A DNA stretch of 64,000 nucleotides from Vitreimonas flagellata (GCF_004634425.1 NZ_SBJL01000001.1:345001-409000), one strand, 5' to 3'; numbered from the stretch's first letter, positions 46,309-55,361 are shown. The notes: generated by a model not told the origin, from the sequence alone. Made by a program: numbers and translations.

Positions 46309-47567
46309 GCGGCGACGCCAATCAGATGCGCGCCGTCATGGGCGCTAAAGCGCAGGCGCTGAAATGCTTGTCCGCTGGCGCCTTCGAAGCGCACGGCGGT
46401 GAAATCGGGCAGACGTGCGAAGCCGTCGCGCTCAATTAGGCCATCGGCTTCACGGCCAACCCATTGGCCGAGATGGCGCGTGAGCGCGGCCGCCCCCGCA
46501 TCGCGCAAACGCGCGGCGCGTTCTTTGATCAAGCTCCGCCCAAGTTGCGGCATGCGCGCGGCCGGCGTGCCTTCGCGCGGGCTGAAAGGAAATGCGTGCA
46601 CGTAAGCCAGATTGCATGCTTCGATCAGGGAAAGCGTGTTCTCGAAATGCGTTTCCGTTTCTGTCGGGAAGCCGGCGATGAAATCGGCGCCCAGCGCGAT
46701 GGCGGGGCGCGCGGCCTTCAAGCGTTGTGCGAGTTCGATCGCTTGCGCACGAGAGTGGCGGCGCTTCATGCGCTTGAGGATCAGATCGTCGCCATGTTGA
46801 AGCGACAAGTGCAGATAGGGCGCAACCCGGTCGTGCTGCGTGACCAACTCGAACAATTGATCATCCATCTCGATCGCGTCGAGCGAAGAGAGGCGCAGCA
46901 TCGGTAGATCGGGCGCGAGCTTCAGAATGCGCGCGACCAGCGAACCAAGATTTGGCTGCCCAGGCAGATCCGCGCCCCAGGAGGTTAGATCAACGCCCGT
47001 CAGTACGACCTCAGGCACACCATTGGCCGCAAGGCGCCGGACTTGCTCCACCACTTCGCCAGCTGGCGCCGAGCGTGAATTTCCGCGGCCGTACGGGATG
47101 ATGCAGAACGTGCAGCGATGGTCGCAGCCGTTCTGCACTTGCACGTAAGCGCGCGTGCGTTCGACGAAGCCGTCCATCAAATGCGACGCGGTTTCCCGCA
47201 CGGCCATGATGTCGGCGACAGCGACGCGTTCATGCGCGCCAGTGAAGCTCTCGGCGCGCATCTTCTCGGCATTGCCGAGCACGCGGCTCACTTCCGGCAT
47301 CGCCGCAAAACTCTGCGGATCAATCTGGGCTGCGCAGCCGGTGACAATGATCTCCGCATCGGGCCGTTCGCGTCGCGCGCGGCGAATGGCTTGGCGCGCT
47401 TGGCGCACGGCCTCGCCGGTGACGGCGCAGGTGTTGATGATCACTGCGTTCGAGAGCGCGGCATCGCCCGCGAGCGCGCGCATGGCTTCGCTCTCGTAGG
47501 CGTTCAGGCGGCAGCCGAGCGTCAGGATCTCGACATCCGCGCGCGGAGGCTTCGCAGGCGCGTTCAT
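46305..47567 (-). CDS. mtaB: tRNA t6A37 methylthiotransferase MtaB
   Basis: A 420-residue radical SAM enzyme converting t6A to ms2t6A at tRNA position 37. The N-terminal UPF0004 domain has the cluster cysteines in TLGCRLN, INTCAV and VTGCAAQ. The radical SAM motif CxxxCxxC is CDHRCTFC. A C-terminal TRAM-like domain ends the protein. MtaB rather than MiaB is supported by the mtaB-ftsY pairing. It overlaps ftsY. Confidence 0.92.
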   Translation of the reverse strand: MNAPAKPPRADVEILTLGCRLNAYESEAMRALAGDAALSNAVIINTCAVTGEAVRQARQAIRRARRERPDAEIIVTGCAAQIDPQSFAAMPEVSRVLGNAEKMRAESFTGAHERVAVADIMAVRETASHLMDGFVERTRAYVQVQNGCDHRCTFCIIPYGRGNSRSAPAGEVVEQVRRLAANGVPEVVLTGVDLTSWGADLPGQPNLGSLVARILKLAPDLPMLRLSSLDAIEMDDQLFELVTQHDRVAPYLHLSLQHGDDLILKRMKRRHSRAQAIELAQRLKAARPAIALGADFIAGFPTETETHFENTLSLIEACNLAYVHAFPFSPREGTPAARMPQLGRSLIKERAARLRDAGAAALTRHLGQWVGREADGLIERDGFARLPDFTAVRFEGASGQAFQRLRFSAHDGAHLIGVAA

Positions 47568-47620
47568 GGGGCAGGGGTCAGGTGAGCGTGTGCGGCCAGG
47601 AGGTCAAGCGCTGCAAATGA

Positions 47621-47649
47621 AAAGCCCCGCGAGGTCATCGCGGGGCTTT
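47621..47649. terminator. Intrinsic terminator downstream of rplS
   Basis: A perfect 11-bp stem: AAAGCCCCGCG (47621-47631), loop AGGTCAT, CGCGGGGCTTT (47639-47649). On the minus strand the stem ends in TTTT then CATTTG, terminating the trmD/rplS transcript before mtaB. Confidence 0.88.
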
Positions 47650-47672
47650 GAACTCTGGAGAAGCGCGGAGGC

Positions 47673-48080
47673 TTATTCAGCAGCTTCGTTGGCTTCGCCG
47701 ACGAAATCGTCTTCGCGGGCGCCGCCAGCGCGTTCGGCGATACGAGCCGACTTACCGCGACGATCGCGCAGGTAGTACAGCTTCGCGCGACGGACCTTAC
47801 CGCGGCGGACGACGTCGATGCTGTCGATGGTCGGCGAGAACAGCGGGAACACGCGCTCCACGCCTTCGCCGAAGCTGATCTTGCGGACGGTGAAATTGGC
47901 GTTCAAACCGCCGCCCGAACGGGCGATGCAGACGCCTTCGTAAGCCTGGACGCGCTCACGATCGCCTTCCTTGATCTTCACGTTCACGCGCAGCGTGTCG
48001 CCCGGATCGAAAGAGGGGATGGTCTTGCCCTTCGTAACGCGGGCGACTTCTTCTTGTTCAAGCGTCTGGATCAGGTTCAT
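47673..48080 (-). CDS. rplS: 50S ribosomal protein L19
   Basis: A 135-residue L19: [20 protein letters not shown], then [16 protein letters not shown] and [20 protein letters not shown]. It sits at the 30S-50S interface. An acidic Ala/Glu-rich C-terminal tail of about 20 residues extends beyond E. coli L19. It closes the ffh-rpsP-rimM-trmD block, with one extra gene between trmD and rplS, and ends at a strong terminator. Confidence 0.97.
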   Translation of the reverse strand: MNLIQTLEQEEVARVTKGKTIPSFDPGDTLRVNVKIKEGDRERVQAYEGVCIARSGGGLNANFTVRKISFGEGVERVFPLFSPTIDSIDVVRRGKVRRAKLYYLRDRRGKSARIAERAGGAREDDFVGEANEAAE

Positions 48081-48183
48081 TTACGCAACCGAGCGCACAG
48101 GCAAAGGGCCGGCGCTTCCATTAGGAAACCACGGGAAAGCGGGGCGTATAAGGGAAGCTTCGGGTGCTGTCGAGGGGGTAAAG

Positions 48184-48684
48184 CTAGCCCGCCGGCGCGC
48201 ATCCCACATAGTTCAGCGTCGACCCATCCGCCTCGCGGATACGCATCATCGGCCATTGGCCGGCGCGGCCGAGCTGGAGGCTGACACTTTGGCCCGCGCC
48301 GTCCTGCAAAGCCAGGAACCCGTCGGCCTCGCTTACCACAGAAACGCGTCCCATGCCGGGCGTCACCCAGTCGAGGGCGCGCGGCGGAAACACATAGAGC
48401 CAGCCGGTGACATCCCCCGCCGGGATGATCAGCATGCCGCGCAGGCCGCGGACGCGTTGAAGCGAATCCGGCGTCAGCACCGGCGGCAGGGCGGCCTCGA
48501 TGGCGGCGATTTCTTCGACCGCGCCGGTGCAGGCGGCGTTGATGGTGGTGGGCGTGACTGCGCCCTCGATGGGGCGCCAGATGGCCGAGAGGGCAGCGAC
48601 CGCACGTTCGACCTCTGCGGAATTGGTTTGCGCGCCCGCATTGGTGGCGAACAGGCAGACAAGAGCGAACGCCAGGAAGCGCAT
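48184..48684 (-). CDS. Hypothetical secreted protein between trmD and rplS
   Basis: A 166-residue protein with a signal peptide (MRFLAFALVCLFATNAGAQ, cleaved near residue 19). The mature part has two cysteines (NAACTGAVEE and the C-terminal YVGCAPAG) that may form a disulfide. No domain recognised. GGAG lies 6 nt before the ATG, and it starts 13 bp after the trmD stop, so it is cotranscribed with ribosome-related genes. Function unknown. Confidence 0.75.
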   Translation of the reverse strand: MRFLAFALVCLFATNAGAQTNSAEVERAVAALSAIWRPIEGAVTPTTINAACTGAVEEIAAIEAALPPVLTPDSLQRVRGLRGMLIIPAGDVTGWLYVFPPRALDWVTPGMGRVSVVSEADGFLALQDGAGQSVSLQLGRAGQWPMMRIREADGSTLNYVGCAPAG

Positions 48685-48697
48685 GGGATCTCCGCGA

Positions 48698-49384
48698 TCA
48701 GTCCTTGGACCGGGTGCCGCTTAAATCGGGCCGTCTTTGGGCGGTGATGCGTTCACGCTCAGTGCGCCGCCAAGCTGCGATCTTGGCATGGTCGCCATTG
48801 AGCAGCACGTCAGGGATCGTGCGGCCCTCCCATTCGCGCGGGCGGGTGTATTGGGGATGCTCGAGCAGGCCGTCGCTGAAGCTTTCCTCGAGGATGGAGC
48901 TCTGATTGCCGAGCACGCCAGGCAACAGCCGCACGCAGGCTTCGAGCACCACCAGCGCCGCCGCTTCGCCACCGGCCAGCACAGCGTCGCCTACAGCTAC
49001 TTCCTGCATGCCGCGCGCCTCGATGACGCGCTCGTCCAAGCCTTCGAAGCGGCCGCAGAGGAGGATCAAGCCAGGGCCTGCCGCCCAGGTCTGCGCCATC
49101 TCTTGGCTGAGCTGTTTGCCGCGCGGCGAGAGATAGATCAGTGGGCGATCGTTACGTGGAATGGAATCGATCGCCGCCGCCGCCACGTCAGCCCGGATCA
49201 CCATGCCGGCGCCGCCGCCTGCGGGCGTGTCGTCGATGCTCTTGTGCGGACCCAAACCGAAGTCGCGCAATTGCACGGTGTCGAGCGACCACGCGCCCTC
49301 GCGCAGAGCTTTGCCGATCAGCGAAACGCCAAGCGTGCCCGGAAAAACTTCCGGGAACAGGGTGATGATGGAAGCCGCAAACAT
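48698..49384 (-). CDS. trmD: tRNA (guanine37-N1)-methyltransferase TrmD
   Basis: A 228-residue SPOUT methyltransferase making m1G37, which prevents frameshifting. Typical start MFAASIITLFPEVFPG. The trefoil-knot AdoMet site is visible: LIYLSPRGKQL, LILLCGRFEGLDERV and EVAVGDAVLAGGEAAALV; the catalytic region includes DDTPAGGGAGMVIR. It lies 33 bp after rimM. Confidence 0.96.
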   Translation of the reverse strand: MFAASIITLFPEVFPGTLGVSLIGKALREGAWSLDTVQLRDFGLGPHKSIDDTPAGGGAGMVIRADVAAAAIDSIPRNDRPLIYLSPRGKQLSQEMAQTWAAGPGLILLCGRFEGLDERVIEARGMQEVAVGDAVLAGGEAAALVVLEACVRLLPGVLGNQSSILEESFSDGLLEHPQYTRPREWEGRTIPDVLLNGDHAKIAAWRRTERERITAQRRPDLSGTRSKD

Positions 49385-49417
49385 CGCGTCAGCTGTACGC
49401 GGCGTAGCGCTTGCGCG

Positions 49418-50803
49418 CTACTTGCCGGTGACGGGCTCTGGCGCGGGCGGATCAATCACGACGCGTTTGGCGGCGAGATCAACGTGCGGCACCGATTCCT
49501 TGGTGAAGGTGATGCGCACGTTCGGACCCCCGTTCGGGGGGCGATATTCGATGATGTCGCCGGCGCCGAAATTCCACACCGCGCAAATCTCACCGAGCAC
49601 CGTGCCGTCCACTGCTTCGGCGCGTGAGCCGAGCAGATCGACAACATAGAACTCATCTTCCGCCGTCGGCGGCAGATTGGCGCGCGGCACGAAGAGGCGG
49701 GTGCCTTTCAGCGCTTCGGCGTCCTCGCGCGTTTTCACTTCCGGGGCGACGACGGCGACGCCGTCCTTCAGCTCACGCCAGGATTTCGGCTTCAGGATCA
49801 CCTTGCCGTCTTCGCTATGCAGTGGACCGTAGGCGATCACGCCTTCCTTCCTGTCGGTGAACGCGCGCAGGCGAACTTCGCCCTTCACGCCGAACGCGCC
49901 CGCGATGGCGCCCACGAGCACCATGCCCTTCGCGCCGTTGGTCTTGCCTTTGAAGGCCGGCACGTTCTGCAGATCGCCAACCGTTTCCGGCTCAGCGGCA
50001 ACCGGCTTCGGCGCCGCGAGCGGCTTCGGCGCTTGGCGGATCGGGGCGCTGAGCGGCGTCATGGCGACGGGCTGCGCACGACCAGCGGCGACAGCCAGCG
50101 GCTTCGACGGGATCGGGCCAGCGAACGCTGCCGCGACCGGCGCGAGCTTCGGCGGCTTCACCGGCTTGGCCTTAGGCGCCTTCGGTTCGGGCTTCGGCTT
50201 TTCAGCCTTCACCTTGGGCTCGGGTTTCGCCTTAGGCTCAGGCTTCGCTTTTTCGGCGGGCTTGATTTCGGCCTTGGCCGGCTTTTCCGGCTTGGCCGGG
50301 GCAGTTTTAGTTTCGGTCGGGAGCGGCTTGCCTTTGGTGACGGGCTTGGCGGTGACGGGCTTGGCGGCCTTCGCGTCGGGGGCGGCCTTCGCCGCCGCCT
50401 TTGGTTCGGGCGCAGCCTTCGCAGCCGGCTTGGCCGCCGCCTTGGGGGCGGGGACCGGAGCCGCTTTCGCCCTTGGCTCGGCCTTCGGCGTAGTCTTAGG
50501 CGCCGGGGCCGGTTTCACGTCCGCTTTCTTCGGCGCAGCCGCTTTGGCCGGAGCCGGCGCCTTTGCGGCGGGCTTCGGCGCAGGCTTTTCAGCCTTCGGC
50601 GCTGCTTTCACCGGGGCCGCCGCCTTTGGGGCGGCTTCCGGCTTGGCCTTGGCGACCGGCTTCGCGAGCGCCTTTGGCGGCTCCTTTTTGGCCGGCGCGG
50701 CAGCCCTTACAGGCGCCTGCGCGGCTTTTTTGGCGGCTGCAGCCTTCGGCGCGGCAACCGCCTTGGGCGCGGGCTTAGAATTGGCGGACTTCTTGTTCGG
50801 CAA
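49418..50803 (-). CDS. rimM: Ribosome maturation factor RimM with a 293-residue low-complexity N-terminal arm
   Basis: The last 168 residues (from M294) are a normal RimM: VLVGAIAGAFGVKGEVRLRA, TDRKEGVIAYGPL, GTRLFVPRANLP and the PRC barrel with DEFYVVDLLG and WNFGAGDIIEY. RimM binds S19 and helps 30S head assembly. The frame continues upstream for 293 codons of almost pure Ala, Lys and Pro (KAAPKAEKPAPKPAAK type), starting TTG at 50803, 8 bp after the rpsP stop. The absence of stops, the composition and the tight junction support real translation. An internal start at ATG 49924 (weak AAGGG) would give standard RimM and remains possible. Confidence 0.85.
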   Translation of the reverse strand: MPNKKSANSKPAPKAVAAPKAAAAKKAAQAPVRAAAPAKKEPPKALAKPVAKAKPEAAPKAAAPVKAAPKAEKPAPKPAAKAPAPAKAAAPKKADVKPAPAPKTTPKAEPRAKAAPVPAPKAAAKPAAKAAPEPKAAAKAAPDAKAAKPVTAKPVTKGKPLPTETKTAPAKPEKPAKAEIKPAEKAKPEPKAKPEPKVKAEKPKPEPKAPKAKPVKPPKLAPVAAAFAGPIPSKPLAVAAGRAQPVAMTPLSAPIRQAPKPLAAPKPVAAEPETVGDLQNVPAFKGKTNGAKGMVLVGAIAGAFGVKGEVRLRAFTDRKEGVIAYGPLHSEDGKVILKPKSWRELKDGVAVVAPEVKTREDAEALKGTRLFVPRANLPPTAEDEFYVVDLLGSRAEAVDGTVLGEICAVWNFGAGDIIEYRPPNGGPNVRITFTKESVPHVDLAAKRVVIDPPAPEPVTGK

Positions 50804-50811
50804 GGGTTTTC

Positions 50812-51174
50812 TTACGCCTCCGAGGCGGCCTCACCCTCAGCAGCGGCCGGCGCGTTTGCAGCAGCGCGTTCAGCCATCTTCTTACCGGGTTGGGCCTTGT
50901 TGGGATTGTTGCGGGTTTCGCGCTTCATAACGCCGGCCTGGTCAAGAAACCGTGCAACACGGTCGGTCGGCAGGGCGCCTTTTTTCATCCATTCTTGAAT
51001 GCGCTCGAGCTTCAGCAAGACCCGGTTCGGGTCATCGGCCTTCAATATAGGATTGTAGGTTCCGACTTTCTCGATGAAACGCCCGTCGCGGGGGCTACGG
51101 CTGTCGGCCACAACGATTGAGTAGAACGGACGCTTCTTGGCGCCGCCGCGGGCCAAACGGATTTTCAGGGACAT
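50812..51174 (-). CDS. rpsP: 30S ribosomal protein S16
   Basis: A 120-residue S16: [20 protein letters not shown], then [20 protein letters not shown] and [20 protein letters not shown]. The core is about 85 residues; the rest is a basic then Ala/Glu-rich extension, longer than in E. coli. It lies 24 bp after ffh and 8 bp before the rimM start. Confidence 0.97.
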   Translation of the reverse strand: MSLKIRLARGGAKKRPFYSIVVADSRSPRDGRFIEKVGTYNPILKADDPNRVLLKLERIQEWMKKGALPTDRVARFLDQAGVMKRETRNNPNKAQPGKKMAERAAANAPAAAEGEAASEA

Positions 51175-51198
51175 TTTCTAAGCTTCTCCTTTGAACTC

Positions 51199-52668
51199 TT
51201 AGCTTTTTTTGTTGCTTCCGGGAAGCCCCGGAAGGCCCCCAGGAAGCCCTGGAAGCGCAGAATGAGGGTTAAGGCCCGGTAGCGATTTACCGGAGCCGAG
51301 CTGTTTTAGCGCCTCAGGGGAAGGCATGCCGCCTCCCATCCCGGGCATGCCGAAAGGCATTTTGCCCTTGCCCATGGCCTTAGCCATGTCCGCCATGTTG
51401 CGGTGCATTTTGAGGAGGCGGTTCACCTCCACGACCTCGACGCCGGCGCCTTTGGCGATCCGGGCGCGTCGGCGACCATTGAGCAAATCCGGTTTGGCCC
51501 GCTCGGCCTTGGTCATTGAACGGATAATGCCGATCTGGCGGTTGAGCTGGCGGTCATCCAGCTGCGCCTCTGAGATCTGGCTTTTGATCTTCTGAGCGCC
51601 GGGCAGCATGCCCATGACGCCCTTGAGGCCGCCGATCTGGATCAGCTGGTTCAGCTGCTTTTCCATGTCGTCGAAATCGAAGCGGCCCTTGGCCATCTTC
51701 TTCGCAAGCTTCTCGGCCTCGTCGCGATCGACCTGCTCAACGGCTTTTTCAACGAGGCCGACAATGTCGCCACGGTCGAGAATACGGCCGGCGATACGGG
51801 CTGCGTCGAACGGCTCCAGTGCGTCCGGGCGCTCGCCGGCGCCGAGGAATTTGATCGGCAGGCCGGTGACGGCCCGCATCGAAAGTGCTGCGCCGCCGCG
51901 GCCGTCGCCGTCAGCACGGGTCAGCACGAGGCCCGTCAGCGGCAGGCGTTCATGAAAGCGTTTGGCGGTTTCGACCGCGTCCTGGCCGGTCAGGCTGTCG
52001 GCCACCAGCAGCACTTCGCCGGGCTTGGCGATCTGCGCGATAGACGCCGCTTCCAGCATCATCTCTTCGTCGAGCGTGGTGCGGCCGGCGGTGTCGAGGA
52101 TGAGAACGTCGTGGCCGCCGAGGCGGGCGGCGGTGAGCGCGCGCTTGGCGATCTCGGCCGGCGGCTGGCCCGCCACGATCGGCAGTACGTCCACGCCAAT
52201 GCTTTTGCCAAGGGTGCTGAGCTGCTCCATCGCCGCCGGGCGGCGCGTATCGAGCGAAGCCATCAGCACGCGCTTGCGCTCCGTCTTGGTCAGACGATTG
52301 GCGATTTTCGCGGTGGTTGTGGTTTTACCGGAGCCCTGAAGGCCGGCCATCATGATGACGTTCGGCGGCTCGCCGTGGATGCGCAGCCCTTCCGGGGGGC
52401 CTTCGCCGCCAAGCGTCTCGACCAGCGTGTCGTAAACGATCTTGATGACCTGCTGGCCCGGCTTCACCGCCTTGATGACGTTTTCGCCGACCGCCTCGGT
52501 GCGGACCTTGGCGATGAAATCCTTCACCACCGGCAGCGCGACGTCGGCCTCAAGCAGGGCGACGCGCACTTCGCGCAGCGCCGCATCGACGTCCGCCTCG
52601 CTGAGCGCGCCGCGCCCAGTGAGCTTGTCGAAGACGCCGCCAAGGCGTTCTGTCAGGGCCTCAAACAT
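51199..52668 (-). CDS. ffh: Signal recognition particle protein Ffh (SRP54)
   Basis: A 489-residue SRP GTPase. NG domain: GLQGSGKTTTTAKIANRL (G1), DTRRPAAMEQL, DTAGRTTLDEEM (G3) and TRADGDGRGG (G4). The M domain binds signal peptides and 4.5S RNA (IRSMTKAERAKPDLLNGRRR, Met-rich MPFGMPGMGGGMP). The C-terminus is Gly/Leu/Pro-repetitive (LPGLPGGLPGLPG). First gene of the ffh-rpsP-rimM-trmD-rplS block. The 4.5S RNA gene is not in this window. Confidence 0.97.
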   Translation of the reverse strand: MFEALTERLGGVFDKLTGRGALSEADVDAALREVRVALLEADVALPVVKDFIAKVRTEAVGENVIKAVKPGQQVIKIVYDTLVETLGGEGPPEGLRIHGEPPNVIMMAGLQGSGKTTTTAKIANRLTKTERKRVLMASLDTRRPAAMEQLSTLGKSIGVDVLPIVAGQPPAEIAKRALTAARLGGHDVLILDTAGRTTLDEEMMLEAASIAQIAKPGEVLLVADSLTGQDAVETAKRFHERLPLTGLVLTRADGDGRGGAALSMRAVTGLPIKFLGAGERPDALEPFDAARIAGRILDRGDIVGLVEKAVEQVDRDEAEKLAKKMAKGRFDFDDMEKQLNQLIQIGGLKGVMGMLPGAQKIKSQISEAQLDDRQLNRQIGIIRSMTKAERAKPDLLNGRRRARIAKGAGVEVVEVNRLLKMHRNMADMAKAMGKGKMPFGMPGMGGGMPSPEALKQLGSGKSLPGLNPHSALPGLPGGLPGLPGSNKKS

Positions 52669-52997
52669 TCCATCTCCTAACTCCTCCCCCGCATGCAGGG
52701 GAGGTCGCGAGCGAAGCGAGTGGGAGGGGGAAGTGCAGTATCCGCCCCTCAGTCATCGCGCTTCGCGCGCTGCCAGCTCCCCCGCAAGCGGAGGAGCCGC
52801 TACGCCAAAGCAGTCTTACCCCGCCGGACGATCACGTCGGGCGGGGCGCCTCGCCAGCCTCCAGGCCATGATATGGGCCCTGTGCCGGTCAAAGCGCAGC
52901 TTAAAGCTGGCGCATGGGCAGGCCTTTTAGGAGGAAGGGAGGCGAAGGTCAAATTCGCGCCCTTTTGCTTAGGTTTTTTGATCCGGCGGAGGGTGGT
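52669..52997. repeat. Gene-free 329 bp containing a 117-bp multi-hairpin palindromic element
   Basis: From 52681 to 52797 the DNA is a series of GC-rich hairpins: CTCCCC/GGGGAG (52684-52703), AGCGAAGCG-type and CGCTTCGCG-type palindromes in the middle, and GCTCC...GGAGC with a 10-bp arm and AA loop (52776-52797). The ends are inverted (CTCCTC at 52681, GAGGAG at 52791-52796). It resembles the dispersed intergenic palindromes of many alphaproteobacteria. The rest (52798-52997) should contain the ffh promoter on one strand and that of the next gene on the other; no clear boxes. Confidence 0.6.
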
Positions 52998-53420
52998 ATG
53001 GCGTTGCGTCTGATTGCAGCGGCGGCGGTCCTGGCGGCCCTGATGGGCGCGCCTGCGACGGCCCTTACCACGCAGCCTTGGCCCGAAACCCAGCCCACGT
53101 GCAGCGCTTTGCCCAGCGCGTTGCGAAGCGGCGCGACGCTCGTGTGCACGGATACGGTGACGCCAGAGCGCTCGTTCGAAGCGGAACACCGCCTGCGTTG
53201 CGATGAGGCCGGGCTATGCCTCTACACGCAGACCATGCCTGGCAACATGACGCTCTGGTGCCGTTTCAGCCCGGAAGGCCGGGAAGCTTATGCCCAGACG
53301 ATTGAAACGCGCGCCGACGGACCTATCAGGGGAATCATGGCGCGCGAATGCGAACTCCGCGACAGCGCTGGCGCCATCATTTCGTTTGAAAGTGCGCGCG
53401 GCGACGACGAAGCTCCATAG
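52998..53420 (+). CDS. Hypothetical secreted cysteine-containing protein
   Basis: A 140-residue protein with a signal peptide (LRLIAAAAVLAALMGAPATA, cleaved near residue 22). The mature part contains six cysteines (QPTCSAL, LVCTD, LRCDEAGLCLY, LWCRF, RECELR), suggesting up to three disulfides. ATG 52998 has GGAGGG upstream. Its stop directly abuts the next ATG (53421), so the two genes are probably cotranscribed. No family recognised. Confidence 0.72.
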   Translation: MALRLIAAAAVLAALMGAPATALTTQPWPETQPTCSALPSALRSGATLVCTDTVTPERSFEAEHRLRCDEAGLCLYTQTMPGNMTLWCRFSPEGREAYAQTIETRADGPIRGIMARECELRDSAGAIISFESARGDDEAP

Positions 53421-54167
53421 ATGGATGGATTCACAAAGGGCGCGTTCACCGCGCCGATCGCGGGCAAAGCTAAGACCTTCGACATCTATCGCCTAGGCGC
53501 AGGCCCGCCGGTCATCCTGATGCAGGAATTGCCGGGCATTGGCGAAGAGGTGATCGCGTTGTGCCGTCGGCTCGCGCACGCGGGCTTTGAGGTGTGGGCG
53601 CCTCATTGGTTCGGGCCCTCGGGGCGCACCGATGTGAACGGCAATCTTGGCCGTGTGCTCTGCATGCGGCGCGAGTTTCAGATTTTCGCCAAACGCAAAT
53701 CGAGCGCCATCGTCGATTGGATGCGGGCGCTCTGCGCGCATGTGGCGAAGACCGCCGGCCATGAACGCGTCGGTGTCATCGGCATGTGCTTGAGCGGCAA
53801 TTTCGCGCTGACTTTGGTCGCGGAAGAAAACGTCTGGGCGGCGGTGGCGTCGCAGCCATCGCTCGCGCTCCGCGCGCCCGGATCGCTACACATGAGCGAT
53901 GCTGAGATCGCTGCGTCCCGCGCGGCGCTCGATGCGAAGGGCGCCATGCATGCCTATCGCTTCGAAGAGGATGGCTTCTGCACCGGCGAGCGTTTCGCAG
54001 CGATCGACCGCGCCTTTAACGACAATGCGGTGCGCGTGATCACGCACGTGATCGCGGGAAACGGGCACGCCGTGCTCTCGCGCCATTATGACGAAACACC
54101 CGGCAGCCCAACAGAAGCGGCGATGCGCGAAGTGATTGGCTATCTACGTCAGCAGCTAAATGCCTAA
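53421..54167 (+). CDS. Dienelactone hydrolase family protein
   Basis: A 248-residue alpha/beta hydrolase. The nucleophile elbow is GMCLSG (about 121-126) with Cys in place of Ser, typical of dienelactone hydrolases. An early VILMQELPGIGEE supplies the oxyanion region and GNGHAVLSRHY the catalytic His. It starts immediately after the preceding stop. The substrate is unknown; no aromatic degradation genes are nearby. It overlaps the convergent FAD oxidoreductase by 12 nt. Confidence 0.87.
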   Translation: MDGFTKGAFTAPIAGKAKTFDIYRLGAGPPVILMQELPGIGEEVIALCRRLAHAGFEVWAPHWFGPSGRTDVNGNLGRVLCMRREFQIFAKRKSSAIVDWMRALCAHVAKTAGHERVGVIGMCLSGNFALTLVAEENVWAAVASQPSLALRAPGSLHMSDAEIAASRAALDAKGAMHAYRFEEDGFCTGERFAAIDRAFNDNAVRVITHVIAGNGHAVLSRHYDETPGSPTEAAMREVIGYLRQQLNA

Positions 54168-55262
54168 GCGATCCGCAACTTCTTCGCCGATCGCCAGCGA
54201 TGAGGTGAGGCCGGGGCTTTCGATGCCGAAGAGGCAGACGAGATTGGCGAGGCCGTGGGCGCTTGCGTCGTCGATGACGAAATCACCCTGCGCTTCGCCG
54301 GGGCCGTGCAGCTTGGGGCGAATGCCGGAATAATCGGGCTGCAGCGCGCCATCCGGCAGCGCCGGCCAGAAGCGGCGTACAGTTTCGTAGAAGCCCGCCG
54401 CGCGCGCGGGATCGACGCTGTAGTGTTCGTGATCGACCCATTCGAGATCGGGGCCGAAGCGGGCGACACCGCCAAGGTCGCGCCGATAATGTGTGCCGAG
54501 CGCGCCGGGAATGGGCGGGGGATAGATCAGCCGCGCGAATGGCGCCTTCACGCCATGCAGCGCGAAATAATTGCCTTTGCCGAAATGCAGCGCGGGAACG
54601 CGCGCGGCCGGAAAGCCTTCGATCTTGCGCGCGCAATCCTGTGCGCCTAGGCCCGCGGAAATGACGAGGCGGACAGCGCTGACCTGCGTCGGTGCTTCAC
54701 CGCCGACTTGGATCGCGTAGCCGCCGTCTTGCGCATGTGCGCCTTCGAACGGCGAACTCAACACGACTGCGCCGCCATGCGCCTCGATCTCACCTTGCAA
54801 CGCGGCCATGTAGCCATGTGCGTCGAACACGCCGCTCTCTTCGGAAAGCAATGCGGCGACGGCGTTCAGCTGCGGCTCCAGTGCACGCGCCTCCTCGCCA
54901 CTCAACCAGCGCACGCCTTCGACGCCATTGATCTCGCCCTGTCGCGCTAAGCGCTCCAACGCGGGGATTTCGCTTTCTTGGGTGGCGACGATGAGTTTGC
55001 CGCTTTTGGCGTAGGCGACATTGTGGTCGGCGAGAAACGGATAGAGCGCGCGCCGACCCGTCACGCAAAGCCGCGCTTTGAGCGATCCTGTGGCGTAATG
55101 GAGGCCAGCGTGAATGACTTCGGAATTGCGCGATGAGACGCCGGCGCCGATGTGTGGCGCTTGTTCGAGCACAAGCACGTTCAAAGCGCGCTTGGCGCAA
55201 GCGTAACCGGCAGCCAGGCCCACCGCGCCCGCGCCAATGATTGCGACGTCGAAATCAGCCAT
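54156..55262 (-). CDS. FAD-dependent oxidoreductase of the L-2-hydroxyglutarate dehydrogenase (LhgO) type
   Basis: A 368-residue flavoprotein. The N-terminal dinucleotide site is VAIIGAGAVGLAAGYACAKR, followed by SSRNSEVIHAGLHYATGSLK, the signature of the LhgO/L2HGDH group. Later markers are FGKGNYFALHG, GTHYRRDLGGVARFGPDLEW and the C-terminal FGIESPGLTSSLAIGE. It probably oxidises L-2-hydroxyglutarate or a similar 2-hydroxyacid into the quinone pool. Start MADFDVAIIG at 55262; a longer frame adds 14 atypical residues. Confidence 0.87.
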   Translation of the reverse strand: MADFDVAIIGAGAVGLAAGYACAKRALNVLVLEQAPHIGAGVSSRNSEVIHAGLHYATGSLKARLCVTGRRALYPFLADHNVAYAKSGKLIVATQESEIPALERLARQGEINGVEGVRWLSGEEARALEPQLNAVAALLSEESGVFDAHGYMAALQGEIEAHGGAVVLSSPFEGAHAQDGGYAIQVGGEAPTQVSAVRLVISAGLGAQDCARKIEGFPAARVPALHFGKGNYFALHGVKAPFARLIYPPPIPGALGTHYRRDLGGVARFGPDLEWVDHEHYSVDPARAAGFYETVRRFWPALPDGALQPDYSGIRPKLHGPGEAQGDFVIDDASAHGLANLVCLFGIESPGLTSSLAIGEEVADRLGI

Positions 55263-55361
55263 CGAAAATTTTGCTCCGGGCGTCGTTTTCTTGGGAAACG
55301 CCAAGCTCAGTTAATGGATGCGAAAGCACCGCGCCATAATCATCCGGCAGCGGGGTAAGTC

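Noticed and set aside
49970-50790. Apparent DNA tandem repeat in the rimM arm
   Set aside because: The repetition is in the amino-acid composition (KAAP/KPA) and is irregular in DNA, with no fixed unit length.
49817-50998. Long open frames on the plus strand opposite rimM (Arg/Gly/Leu-rich and Ala/Gly-rich)
   Set aside because: They mirror the Ala/Lys/Pro codon pattern of the rimM arm and overlap rpsP; stop-free antisense frames are expected in this GC-rich repeat.
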